Below, piece after piece: positions 12,201 through 23,800 of a stretch of DNA of 64,000 nt; position 1 is the first letter of the stretch; every line of letters begins with the position of its first letter. A program made the position numbers and the translations under genes. The DNA comes from Leptoclinus maculatus (taxonomy: Eukaryota; Chordata; Actinopteri; Perciformes; Stichaeidae). The notes under the pieces are model-generated. The model had not been told where the DNA came from. It saw only the letters and a list, made by a program, of their open reading frames with translations, and ran no database searches. The DNA is taken from NCBI GenBank assembly GCA_032191485.1, contig JAVDOI010000008.1, positions 16,753,674-16,817,673 on the forward strand, written 5' to 3'.

Positions 12201-14727
12201 GGGGGAGGATGAATAATAATACCACAAAGTGTTCCTCTGGCAAGGATTTCACTTCTTAGAAATGAGTCCTTACGAAGCAGGACATGATTACTCAGCAGTT
12301 ACACTTGAGATACCAAGAACATAAAACATGAATTGGCCTGTGATGTCAACAATAAGTGGTCACATGAGTCTTAAGAACTGTTAACTTGTGGGTTGAAACA
12401 ATCAAAAAAAAAAAACATGTTGTAGCATGCTTTAAGGCCAAGAATGTGGTAGGCCAAACATTTTAACTGAAGAGAGAGGAGTATTTCTAGAAATTAAAAC
12501 TTAAGTTTGTATTGTTTATGCAACAATACAAACTTAACCTTAACTTTAGCCAAAATACAAATAGCAGTCCCTCACTTCGGTGGTTTACTGTTTGACCACT
12601 GACAGCCAGCTGAGCGTTTTGGTACAGATGGTGAAGTGGCTCTGCTTTCCAGCCGGAGTCAGTCGGCTGACATGAACTGTGCTGCGGTCCCACAAGCAGG
12701 CTTGGGTTAATGGTGTCATGACATCAGGGAGGGGGTATTAACAGTGTATAAGCCTAGACTAACTACTGCTGAATGACTGCTGGCTCACGCAAGACCCAAT
12801 GGAATGCTGCCTGGAGCACGACCACAAGCTCTTATACCGCCAGTACCAGCTGAAAGGATATCTCTGCCACTTTACCCCATAGACGGCAGCTGAAACTATA
12901 GGCATACAAGCGAGGGCGACCAACCTTATGTGCATCAAGAAAAAAGTGCTTACGTTGAAAACGAGGTTCAGGTTTTTGGTTATGCAACAAATCTCAGGAG
13001 TGATCACTGCCAAGCACACAGTATTTCAATCGAAAACCGCTGGAGTATACGAGCAGCAGCAGCAGCAGCAGCAACAGACTTTCTCGAAAGACAAAACAGA
13101 CAGGCCTGAATCCTCGAGCGAGTTGAGTATAGCTCATTGTAAGTATAATTATGTGCAATAAGTGCAGTCAGCAGCCCGTTGGCAGCCTGCAGTCTCGCAG
13201 AGTTCATGCCCCGTCATGCCTGTGCTTACTGAGCATGGACTTGAAATAGCAGGACTGGTGCTGAGAGAGAGAGGGGGGGGGGTGGTGAAAGAAGCCACAG
13301 CAAGAGCGGTTGCCATGTGCACGGAGATGTGACCACAACATAATTAAAACGAAATAAATAATTGGGAAGGGGCAAGGAAAAGAGGGATCCTCTTTAGCTA
13401 TAAATGGGAGCGAGTCGGAAAAATTGCACGCTTGAAATGACACAACTATGGCATGTTTTATACTGTGTGTAGCAGCGGCCGCATGATCAAACTACTCCAT
13501 ATATAACCACACTTTAGAGGTTAACACGCAGGCAGGACCGCGCTTGTGTGCAGTAAAGTGCTCCAGTGTTTGCTGCCCAGTTGAGTGGCGTATATCAGCG
13601 GTGGGCCAGAGTGTGTGTTTCAAAAGCAAAGTTGCTCAGTGAGCTCCTTCATCGTGAAACGTAAGTTGAGGTTACATTGAAGACATACTAATACATTTAA
13701 GTACATAGGGTTTTTAATAGCCCAATAGCAATCAAGCCAGTAAGTGTTGAATGACTGCATGCACTCAAAATCACCAATATCAAGACATGGTTCCAGCTTG
13801 GTCTTGGTCCCTAACCACAGAGGTCCCGCCTATGGAAATGAGAGATCAATAGCTCTGCCTGTTGAGCTGACAAACTCAAATTTAATGTAACCCACAACTT
13901 GAAAACTCAGAGAGACTGTTTTTCCCCTGAAAATGTGCCCTGACAGAACAGATTCGGGATGCATCCCCTAAAAAAATCTTACCACGTGCATCAGTCCCTA
14001 CACGAATCCTTCAAAATCCACATTCCCAGCGAGAGCCCTGATCTGCATTGTGAACACACGGGGCAACATCGATAGTTCCCAGAATAATAAATTGTGTTGG
14101 TTATGCAACTTTCTGCCGAGACCACTTGCAGCCAATAAAGAGATTGATTTGGAAGGGTGCCTAAATGACAGGGCAGATTAGAGCACGCATCTACGAGTTT
14201 CTCTGTCAAAACCTTTACACATACAGCTGGATTAGATAATGATCTCTCTCATCCATGAACGCGTTCTTATTAGTATTACCATAATTTTAAACAGGTTTCC
14301 TCACAGTATCGTACAGCTGAGGAATAATATTGCATCGTTGACTTAAAATGAAGTCGGCTTTTGTTGCAAATATCACGACCAAAGAACAGGAGAGTGGTGC
14401 ACCTACAGCCTTCGGTGTGCATTCACGGTATTTGGGCAAAAGCTGAATTTAGTGAAAGGCTTTAAGGTGAATCAGTACGCCAATGATTCCTAAAGATTTT
14501 CACGTCAAGCCACTCACATCATGGAGTTCAATATGAGAAAACTTCACAACACACTCCCTCTGGGAGTGCTCTTGAAGTCATATATTGATTCAGTACTCCA
14601 GACCTGCCTAACAAGTGCACTGATAACGCTTATTACAGTCCGCTCGGTAATTAAAAACGTTTTTTTTCTCGAATTGTGTTAAACTGTGATTGTTTTCTAA
14701 ACTGATTCAACTCAACAATTCCTCACT
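9285..14727. other. intergenic DNA, no gene recognised
   Basis: Scanned on both strands. Only short incidental ORFs. Contents: GACA/GAGA-rich stretch (11495-11600), short TG tract (10371-10386), (CAG)n (13054-13077) and a nine-base G run (13272-13281). The segment 10460-10860 lacks simple repeats and holds several ATTA/TAAT-type homeodomain-like cores. It is the most plausible place for a conserved non-coding element, but that is only an impression. Confidence 0.5.
13054..13077 (+). repeat. (CAG)6 CAA CAG trinucleotide repeat
   Basis: Short CAG tract with a CAA interruption. It lies in a 77-codon plus-strand ORF giving poly-Gln, and in a minus-strand frame giving poly-Ala. Neither flank looks coding. 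Confidence 0.9.
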
Positions 14728-14782
14728 TTGCTGGGGACCCCCTGGGGGACCCCGGAGCCCACTTTGGGAACCACTGCAGTAA
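14728..14782 (-). mobile_element. hAT terminus relic (CAGTGGTTCCCAAAGTGGGC)
   Basis: Reverse complement starts CTGCAGTGGTTCCCAAAGTG and continues GGCTCCGGGGTCCCCCAGGG, the usual end of Charlie-like hAT elements. The internal GGGGACCCCCTGGGGGACCCC is itself palindromic. Only one end is recognised. Confidence 0.6.
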
Positions 14783-14886
14783 GGCTGCATGAGTATTCCT
14801 GGGAAAACGCCCCCCCCCCAAAAGCAAATGCTGCCAAAAGGATAAGGCGATAAAAGGAGACTGGCGAAACTCTCACAGAACTGAGT

Positions 14887-14919
14887 GGGGTGGGGTGGGG
14901 TGGTGTGGGGGGGGGGGGG
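14887..14919 (+). repeat. G-rich tract with quadruplex potential
   Basis: GGGG repeated three times with T spacers, then GGTGT and a 13-G run, on the plus strand. It sits about 550 bp from the CpG-rich block at 15.0-15.85 kb. Confidence 0.85.
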
Positions 14920-15442
14920 TAACGCGGGGAGCTGGAGTCCTACTGGATAGAAAGTAGGCTATGGGCCAATGTAGACTGCTGTTACGCAATCGTAAACAAG
15001 ACAGGCTGTTTGTATCCAAATATTGTTCCCCAAGAGACACTCCTCGCCGTAAAGGTGCAGAAAAGTGCACGTGATTCTGAAGCGTATCGGCACGCGTTAC
15101 CAGTCTACGGTGGAAGCGTCCCACTAGCAGGAACACGGTGAAGTGAATAAAGTCGAATGAATTAGGAATACACTTGTTTTCAAAGTTCAATGACAGGACG
15201 GGTTTTTTTTTAGGGAGGAGAGCGTCGACCCGGGGTCCCGCTAAGGCGGTTGCGCGCAGTGCCAGTGCCGCACATGTGTTCCGACCCGAAAAAACAGTGC
15301 GTGTCATCACAACAGCGCGTTCAAACTTTTTTTTTATTACAGGCGCTCACTGTCCACTCTCAGCGGACTTTTTATTCCCACCCCCCCACCCCACAACAAG
15401 GAACATAAGAACAGCGTCTTCATCCGGTAACATGCACTCACC

Positions 15443-15650
15443 TAACAGCCAGATCAGTTGAGGCAGTCTACGACCCTCAGAGAGAGAGACGCGGAGGGGC
15501 GGTCAGGAGATGAGGGGGGACACTCAGGCGGCGTTGGATCAGACCACGGTGGTCAACATTCCCGGACTGGACAGATACACACAGTGGCAAGAAGAGGAGG
15601 AGGCGATAACTGTGGCCGCAAAGACTGCAGGCAGCTCATCTCATGCTGGA
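15443..15650 (-). other. candidate non-coding first exon (grb10-like position)
   Basis: The minus strand reads CTGATCTGGCTGTTAG/GTGAGTGCAT, a near-perfect splice donor whose last exon base is 15442 or 15443. Upstream is CpG-rich and has no long ATG-led frame, so it would be 5' UTR. In vertebrates GRB10 follows COBL on the same strand, which makes it the natural candidate, but no GRB10 coding exon is visible to the left. The upstream limit given is only a guess. A plus-strand frame across the same DNA (15510-15743, MRGDTQAALDQTTVVNIPGL at its start) is also open and not recognised. Confidence 0.35.
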
Positions 15651-15651
15651 T

Positions 15652-15676
15652 ACACACACACACACACACACACACA
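15652..15676 (+). repeat. (CA)n microsatellite
   Basis: 25 bp of CA followed by a degenerate CACG/CATG-rich stretch to about 15712. Confidence 0.9.
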
Positions 15677-15860
15677 AACGCACGCATGCACGCAGACGCA
15701 CACACGTGCACAACACGCTTGCAAACAACACCTCCCCCCTTGAGAGTAGACCACGCCCACAAGTGAGGAGCGATTAATGCGGCGTTCACGTCTTCTGGGA
15801 GTAATGGCGTTGTTCGGAGGGTACCGCTGTTGTGTTTGAGGCGCTGTCTTCACGGGCGTT

Positions 15861-18646
15861 TTGAGTTGAGTGTGCGCCGTTTACGACACACGCAATGGCT
15901 GCACCTTTACAAACAAAGCGAATGAAAGAGGGCGTCGTACAGCGTGCGTATGCACGATATTTTTAAGTTGCGTGTACAAATTGTTGAGTTGTTTTGACAA
16001 ACTATATGTTTTTGTTTATTGTTGCTCAATACCAAATGTTTACTCTCTGACTTTTCTCGTACACCAAGGTGTTGCAATCCCCTCCTCTGTATAGAAAATA
16101 AATTTAAAGTCTCCTCCATCAATCTTAAAAACAGTTAGGTATTAAAAATCTGATGTATAGATGTAGTGACACTGATAATTCCCGTCTTCCTTTGTTCATT
16201 TTATGAACACCCTTTAAAAAGTGCATCAAATAACTCAATCAGCTCTTAACGGCTCTAACACAAGTAGGCTACTATAACATTTATATTGCTATATTTCATA
16301 CCTTAGTGTCCCATACAGCAGATCTAAGGGACAGGTTACTTAAATATACTTAATAGTAAGCAGTTAAACCCTTTGGACACTGATTTAGGGGATCCCACAA
16401 AACATGAGCTTGACTTTGGTCCGCCCTGGTTTAAATTACCTTGTTAAATTTTCATTTTCATTTTCCCTTTACTTTACTGAAGAAGGACATAAGTGATATG
16501 AACGTAAGATGGGAGATATAGTGCTAATATAGTGATATATTGTTTTCTTAAAATGGGAGTGTTGGATGTTCAGTGGAAATCTACCGCTGTTTAATGAGGA
16601 CCATGTGAATAAATATGACTCAAACAAAGTTGTTAGGACAATTGATGAACAGTAAATGTTTTCATAAACTGGGTAAATTTGTATGTTAACTGGCTGTAGC
16701 AAAGGGGCAAATGTTCCTGTATTTATACGTCAGTGTTACAGATTATCACCTAACAATAACTTTTCAGGACTAAAGTTGATGACCAAGGTGGTCACATGTC
16801 GAGAATGAAGTATGATACACCATGAGACTAAAGTTAAGGTCAACACTCCACTTTTAACTAAAAGTCCTGCTCGGACAAGCACAATCACATATCAAAACAC
16901 TTGTAGCTGTGAGGTATGTCGATTGCACAACTGGGGGTCTGGTGCAAACCTCATTGCACCAGAGTTACCTTCCTGGCACTGTTGTGTTTTGATCCTTTTT
17001 AGCCTTGTAAGGGCGTTGCATAAGACCTTCGGATGTGTATATGACCGACAGCAACAGGTGTAAATTCAGCTCATGTGTTATTGGAATTCAGACTGGTAAC
17101 TACAGTCGAAAACATATCGAGATAAATAAAACATTTAGGAGTGACACGCACCGAAGGCAATGACTTGAATTGAAGCCCACAGCATTGTCGGATAAAGCTG
17201 TGCCTCAGGCTTAAGTGACACCAGTGATAACCCACTGTAACCCCCTTTTATTTGTCATGCATGTGATATTTCAGACTTGGATTAGCTTGAAGTGATGAGA
17301 ACACACCATGGGAGTCTTCACTGCCAAAGGTCATCATTCCCTGATATGTGTGTACGAGTCTGGATCAGGACAACAGGGGGCTCACACTGTGTCCCCTCAG
17401 TGTGTAAACACATACACACACACACACACATTCAGAGAGCAGACATTGTGCAGCCATTGCATCACACATACAAACACACATCATCATGTCACTCATATTC
17501 AGGGTGCCACCGTGCGACAAAGCATTCTTCTTGCGAGACTGGCGAGGAGACGTAAACTAAACACACATTATGTTGATTTGGCCTCATCAGACATTCAGCA
17601 TCGCGCAGGGCCTTTTGTTGGAATTGATTGATCAGATACAAAGTAGACTACCCAACATCAGAAAACAAAGTCAACACAAACCCCTGCTGATGGTCGGTGT
17701 CGCTGTGTCCATCACTCATAAGGCCGGCCAGTCAAGACTAACAAAGCTGTGTAATATAAGCCGAGGCAGTGGGGGGAACAGCTTTCTCTAAAGTGGCCTG
17801 CCTTAGGCCCAAAAAATGTGAAACCGTTATGGCAACAAACTAACCAATAAGGTTGGCAAAAGGCGTAACCAAAGCCAAACCTAAATTGAATAATTTCTCT
17901 TCTACAATGTGGTGTGATCTTCTGGTAATCCTTGATCCAGATGTTGTTTACGTTGCCGGTATGGTCAAAATGGTTTGGAACTGTAACACAAGGCACAAAC
18001 TCGAACACACGCACATACTCCCAACGAAAATATCACTCACACCCACCCACACACACGGAGACATCCACCCACCCGTATACGCCCTTCAGAGGTTTGTAAC
18101 GCAGATTAGAACGACTGTAGAGTTTTGACCCACAAAAGGAGCCTGTGGTCCTGCAGGAATTCACAGCTCTCTCCGGGCCAACGCAGCACAAGATCGCCCT
18201 TACACAACGACTTATTCCACTGCTGGAATTCACTTAACATCCCTGGAAACCAAAGACATTAAATGGCAGTAATTCACATTGTATCTGGTAACACCTTTGC
18301 GGTCAAAAGAAGATAGTTCTTTAAAGATAAGTATTTGTTTCTCACACACATTGCCAGCCAATGAGATGATTGGAAAGGGATGATTTTAACCAACGGACTA
18401 ATGACATCTGAGATTTCTCCACCTGTGTATCTGCACCGTGTATTTCCGTGTGGTTTTGCAACTTATGTGGATATTTGCATCATTCAGTTGCTTCTGGGGG
18501 GGAAGCTGGAGGGGCACAATGAATAGTTTTTCGGGAATCAGGAATGCAGGTTTGGTTGAAGTTCTGTGAGAGTCATTTCGTGTGACCACATAGTGATGAG
18601 TCAGGGTCATGAGCTGCTGCCTGGAATAGTAGCTCTTCTGTGGTGT

Positions 18647-18687
<41 letters not shown>

Positions 18688-18879
18688 TGCAATATAATTC
18701 ATAAAGGACAGCAGGATGACCACAGTCTGCATCCGCGGTGCACGGGAATGGCACAGGCACATCAGAACGAAGCTTTCCACAGCAAGGTTCATATCTAACG
18801 TTTGTCCAACTGCTACTTGAGAGGGGAAAGAAACAAACATGCAAATTCTTCTCATATAGAATGGAATGTCAGTTTTCAC
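15861..18879. other. intergenic DNA between CpG block and cobl 3' end
   Basis: No gene seen on either strand. Contains a (CA)n (17413-17430), a CA/CCCA-rich patch (18035-18075) and a long (GA)n (18652-18685). ORFs here are short or derive from these repeats. Confidence 0.55.
18652..18685 (+). repeat. (GA)n microsatellite
   Basis: 34 bp of pure GA; gives poly Leu-Ser on the minus strand in two overlapping spurious ORFs. Confidence 0.95.
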
Positions 18880-20792
18880 TTGATTGCAAAAATTGTTTAT
18901 TGAATCAAAAAAATGTAAGGTAGGCAAAAAATGTGCAACCTTCCCCGAAAAACAATGTGCACTTAAAACTTAAAAAGCAATAGCTTATAAAAGGTTCACA
19001 CTATCAGTGAAATGGCTCTCTATCAAAGATTTCATCAAATCTTTTCACGGCGGCGATCTCTTTAGTGTACAAAATATACAATGCTACAACGTGCTGTAGG
19101 CTATTGCGTGTAGATGAAACCATCTAGCAGAAATAAAATAGTCCCTTCTACTTAGAGAGAAAAACAACAACAACAAAAAGCTCTTTAGGCTTTTACTCTC
19201 GTGTTAAAACATAAAATAGTAAAAGTATTTTTGAGCTTTGAAACTGAGCATGAATTAACATTAATCTCTATAAAATTAAGACTTCAACTCCCTTTGCTCA
19301 GATTTATCTCACAATCCACAGCAGCAAGCATTTACACCTGAATATGGACGCTCTAGTTCTTTCTTCATTCTACAGATGATTCAGCATCCTTCTTTATCCA
19401 CAGTGATACCATTTAATGGCTGTGGTCCACTCTCCCTCCATCAACCACAGCTACTACATACTGTAAACTTCACCTACAGCGGAGCACAATGGAATACAAA
19501 AACACTGAATCAAAGCCATAGATAACCTAAAACTACGGCTTTCCTACGACTGGTGGTTCGTATTACAAACCATCACATACTAGCAGTGACTTGTTGATTA
19601 CTTAAAGTGATGTCTTTGCTCACGGTGACGCCCACCGTTGATAGACGTCAATAACAGTGCTTCAAAAATGTTGAAATGTCAAGGAAAGGCAAGGTTCATC
19701 TTAGTTTCTCTAACACATCTAGTTACAGCACAGGCACGGTCAGTCATGTCGCTACTGTACAAGTACACGTTTCTGCAGGGGCACTGACCATGTAGGACAA
19801 TGTCTTTAGAGTTTAAACAGCAGCACAAAGGTTAGAAGCTAGAACAGGAAGTATATTGAGCTGAAAGGCACTCGTCAGTCACCACCATCTTACTCCTCCT
19901 CAGAGCCAAGAAGTGTAGAAGTTGGCATCATGGACCAGATCCGGATCAAATACACTTTTACACAATAAAATCAAACATTGTGAATCTATTTTAAGTGTAC
20001 TTAAGTTTTCAGTCATCGTCATTTCTTAAACAAATATTAAGTCGTTCAAATCTGGAAAAAATATCATCAGATCCAACTTATTGCACCCCCTATAGAATTT
20101 TTATACATAAATACATAATATACATAACACTGACTGAGCAACAGTATAAGGCATCCATAACTTAACTGTGATAAAAAAAATGAAAAATAAACCGATCAGA
20201 ACTAAAAAAAAAAAAAAAAAGATCTGAAAGTAGCATAAACCATTTCAATTAGCTTTCATTGGCACACAGTTTGTACAACGTTCCAGTTAAAACTACTGAA
20301 TTCAAACACAGATGGCACGATTTATGAACGGCGATTATGTTATCAAGATGGACACAAACCTTTTCCAAAGCTATTGTTAGAAGCTAACTGAGAGATCTGA
20401 TAATATGAGAGGAATTACCTGCAAAGCTTTCACCTGTAACACCTTCATCAGACAGATGTTAGTGGTGTTTGGAGAGCAACATACAGGCAGAAAAGTGTTT
20501 AAATCATTCCCTGTTATGCTAACTTCTTTGAGCATTAGTGCATCAGTTTAAGTAAGAGCGGTGAAGCCCTATTTCTATAATCTAGTTTACCTAGATGGTA
20601 TGTAGAAATTACTCTTTATTCTTATATTATTTATTATTCGTGTCACGCATCATATAATATAAAGTTCACTCAATCTAGTTTGCCAAATGTCTGTTGCAAA
20701 AGCACAATGACAAAAAAAAAAAAGAGAAACTGAAATGAATCGATAATAACTATAAATGTTTTCCTTGTTGCGGTCATGTCGGCTTCCCCTGC
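18880..20792 (-). other. cobl: probable cobl 3' UTR with candidate poly(A) signals
   Basis: Non-coding sequence directly after the cobl stop. On the minus strand AATAAA occurs at 20635-20630, 20620-20615 and 18901-18896. The first two would give a 160-180 nt UTR, the distal one about 1.9 kb. The distal site is followed by a T/GT-rich stretch (near 18820-18850). No coding ORF is seen here. An 18-nt A run on the plus strand lies at 20203-20220. The assignment is inference from position. Confidence 0.5.
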
Positions 20793-20876
20793 TTATTGCC
20801 TCGGGAGCGTTGAGGAGGTTGCTTGGATTGTTCCCAGTCTGCCGTTCACTTGGACTGTCTTTGTGGGCGCAGCGAC
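20793..20876 (-). CDS. cobl: cobl exon 17: C-terminus and stop codon
   Basis: 84 nt. Acceptor TCCTTTAACTAG, phase 0, then [27 protein letters not shown] and TAA at 20795-20793. It joins WH2 motif 3 exactly in frame, giving LKKVAAPT. The TVQVNGR tail resembles known COBL C-termini. It is short and would be missed by ORF length filters. Confidence 0.9.
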   Translation of the reverse strand, partial: VAAPTKTVQVNGRLGTIQATSSTLPRQ

Positions 20877-23800
20877 CTAGTTAAAGGAGACACAACATGT
20901 CATGTTTGTAATTCCCCCACTTTGGCAATGACAGGGGGGGTAATAGATCACGGCAAGCAAGGAAAGAATACATCAGGTTCTGTGGTTTAGAAACAATTTA
21001 CTAAACTTAAAAGATTTTCATGAGTGAATGTTTACCTCATCAAATCTGAGAGATGTGATTATTTTCACACGCTTCATTCTTTGCTGTTGTTCCTGTCTGA
21101 TTTAAACGACGGATGAAATCGTTTCTTTTCAACTCAAATTTTTTGCACGACTGCTGACCTGAAATTGAACTTTATCTCCTTGGAAATACTCACACAGCGG
21201 TGCAGCATGGCTGTCAGATGACTCTGTGTGAACGTGTTTCAATCTGCGATTCATTTACAAGAGAGCTTTGTTTCGGTTTCTTCGTTTTTTCTCCCTCCTT
21301 CTCTTCTTTAATAAGAGTCTCTGTGGGTGAAATGATGCCATCTTCTGCAAGATATTCATCCCTTGCTGTGCTAATGCTACATTTATATTTGCTTAGGCTG
21401 TCTTTGTTTTGTTCATTTTTTCCCTCTTCTCGCAGACAGATAGAGATTTGGAAACCAGCAGCCGCTAATGTCATTTAAATGTTTAAGTGTAACTCTATAC
21501 CCTCATCACTGCGTTTTCATGAAGCAGCTGTATAATTAACAGCACTAATGCAGACTAGATAAAGGATGTTGGAGAGTTCTGCGACAACATTTACTCAGTG
21601 GTGTAAATAAATGCTGTATATTTCTGTATTTGTACCTTTTTTAGCCTCTCAGAAGCAGATCCAGAGCGAATGGCCTCCAGCATAGCGTCCCTGGCCAAGG
21701 CAGGGTTCGCGGAGGTGTTAGCACCTGGATGTGCCACGGTGCTAGGCTTACCCTGGGGCAAGGCAGGGGGAGGAGGTGGAGGTGCAACAATGGGTGGTGG
21801 TGGCGGCGGTGGTGGTGGTGGAGTAAAGACATGAGGAGAAGTGCCAGTGAAAGAGGGAGGAGAGTGAGAAGGAGGGGGGCCTGCAGCTCTCTCAGAGGTC
21901 ACTTTCTTGAGCTTCACAAGCTCGTCAGCCGCCTCAGATTTGGTCTGTGGGACACAAAGGAGTGAGACGATGGTAACTCCAGACACACGAACACAGACAG
22001 GAGCTGTCACATGTGTACATTCACACTCATGGCCGAACACACCAGGGCCTCCAACGTCAACCTCTGACACATATACAGATACACTTTTTTTATTTTAAGC
22101 TAATTGTTTTCTGTTCTGCTCCTCCTGCATTTTTTATGCTTTTTTAAATTCATAGTTTGAGTTTGTCGTTTATTTTAGTAACTCCATTGCACATAATTAT
22201 CCAATTTTCTTTATTCAATCACTTTTTCTGGATGCATTTTTGACTCTGATTTAGTCATGCAGCATTCCAGAGAATCCAACCTCTGGCGAGGAACCTCCAG
22301 AATAGAACTGCAGATGTTTCAGCTCCAGCAGCGCGTTTTCATTCCGCATGGATTGTTACATGACAGCGAGCCACAGCTCACACAGTCCACACAGACAGAT
22401 GGAAATAGACACTCGTGCTTGCTTAACTTGGTTCATGCGATGTGAGCCGCTAACTAGCTAACAATACAGAACAAGAGTTTAGCATTCACATTCTCTAATA
22501 AAGATACTTCCTATTCTCAATGTAAGTGCAATAAAGTGTGTTCTCTTTTAAGCACAGCAAGGCTATATACACCCACTAGTATATAGCCACACTAGCGGCT
22601 CTGTGAGGCTGCACTTAATGCTTTTTAGTAAGAAGTATTTTACCTTCCTCAGCCTTCCGGAGCTGCTCTGGGCTCTAATGGCAGTCAGAAGAGCAGACCT
22701 CTCATTCTCCTCCTCAACATAAGAGGATTTCTCCATGCTGCTGAGACCAGAAGTGGTTATCTAATAATGGAATAAACAGAGGAAAATCAATACACCGTTA
22801 CCTTTCTTGTCTTGTTAAGACTATAGTGTTTCCATTACTGGCAGATGGGTAAATGATACCCCGTAGTTTTCTTCCAAGTTGGCATTATAACGACACTCTC
22901 GTTATCATCAACACAGCCATCCATCCCTCCCTACACTGTGCTACGTTTATCTCACCTTCTTGAGCCTGTCTCTGCCTCCGCCTGTCTGGATTGCCTCCAT
23001 CAGGCTGCCGTGGAGAGACGTGTCTTTATTAACAGACCTAGAGATCACCGGTCTGAACTTTTGAACCGGCCCAAACAAGGTTACTGGCGGAGGAGGCCCA
23101 GGTGTCACACCTCTGACAGAAGGTTGTGGTTTTGCATCAGGTGTCAGATGGGTGGCTGCCTTGGTCGTGTCGCTCGTGTTCTGAAGATGGAGATGTGGAG
23201 AATTGAGTACATTGTAATTCACGGTGACAGTTAACACGATATATTTTTCTAATACAGGTTTTACTCACACTTGTCCGGCCTTGGGATACAGTCTCGGGAG
23301 CTGTGGCTGGTCTGGCAGATGAGTGTAGAGGGCTGCTTTGTGCAGGGCTGGGGCTTCTGAGCCGAATTTGTTTAACATCAGTGCTGTCATTCCTGGCGAT
23401 CGTGTTTTTTTGGGCGGGGCCGGCAGACCGAGTGTACTTATTCACGGCTGTTTCTGTTTCCAGCGTATTAGAGCTTCCTTTGGTGGATCCAATACAACTT
23501 CCAAATCTTCCCCTGTCCGATCTCACTTCTCCAAAATCGCTCTGGATATCTGAAACACACTCCGGGTAGCTCATAGACCTCTGAGGATAAGGCGGGTTGG
23601 ATTTAGAAGCCGAGTCATTCTCCTTATTGTCTGACAAAGACGACTGGGACGATTGCTGTGGATTCACTGTCATGGACCGACCTGATCTCTGGAAGCCGAT
23701 AGCCTGTGATGATTTCAAGGAAGCAGAGGAGTCATGTACATTAGGGATAGAGTTGGGTTTAGCGGAGGGGTGTATTTGGTGCTTTGGGGTGTATTTAGTG

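Larger units (their letters stand above)
15020..15860. promoter_or_regulatory. small CpG-rich block, possible promoter
   Basis: CpG dinucleotides are clearly denser than in the flanks, for example GCGTCGACCCGGGGTCCCGC and GGCGGTTGCGCGCAGTGCC around 15220-15265, and again at 15480-15560 and 15770-15860. It lies about 5 kb past the cobl stop. On the minus strand it contains a perfect donor (see next entry). No TATA box is evident. Vertebrate CpG-rich promoters often look like this, but methylation or TSS data are needed. Confidence 0.45.

Noticed and set aside
14873..15310. 145-codon minus-strand ORF through the CpG block
   Set aside because: Ends in a G-rich/C-rich tract, has no family resemblance and no splice logic; the CpG content alone keeps stops rare.
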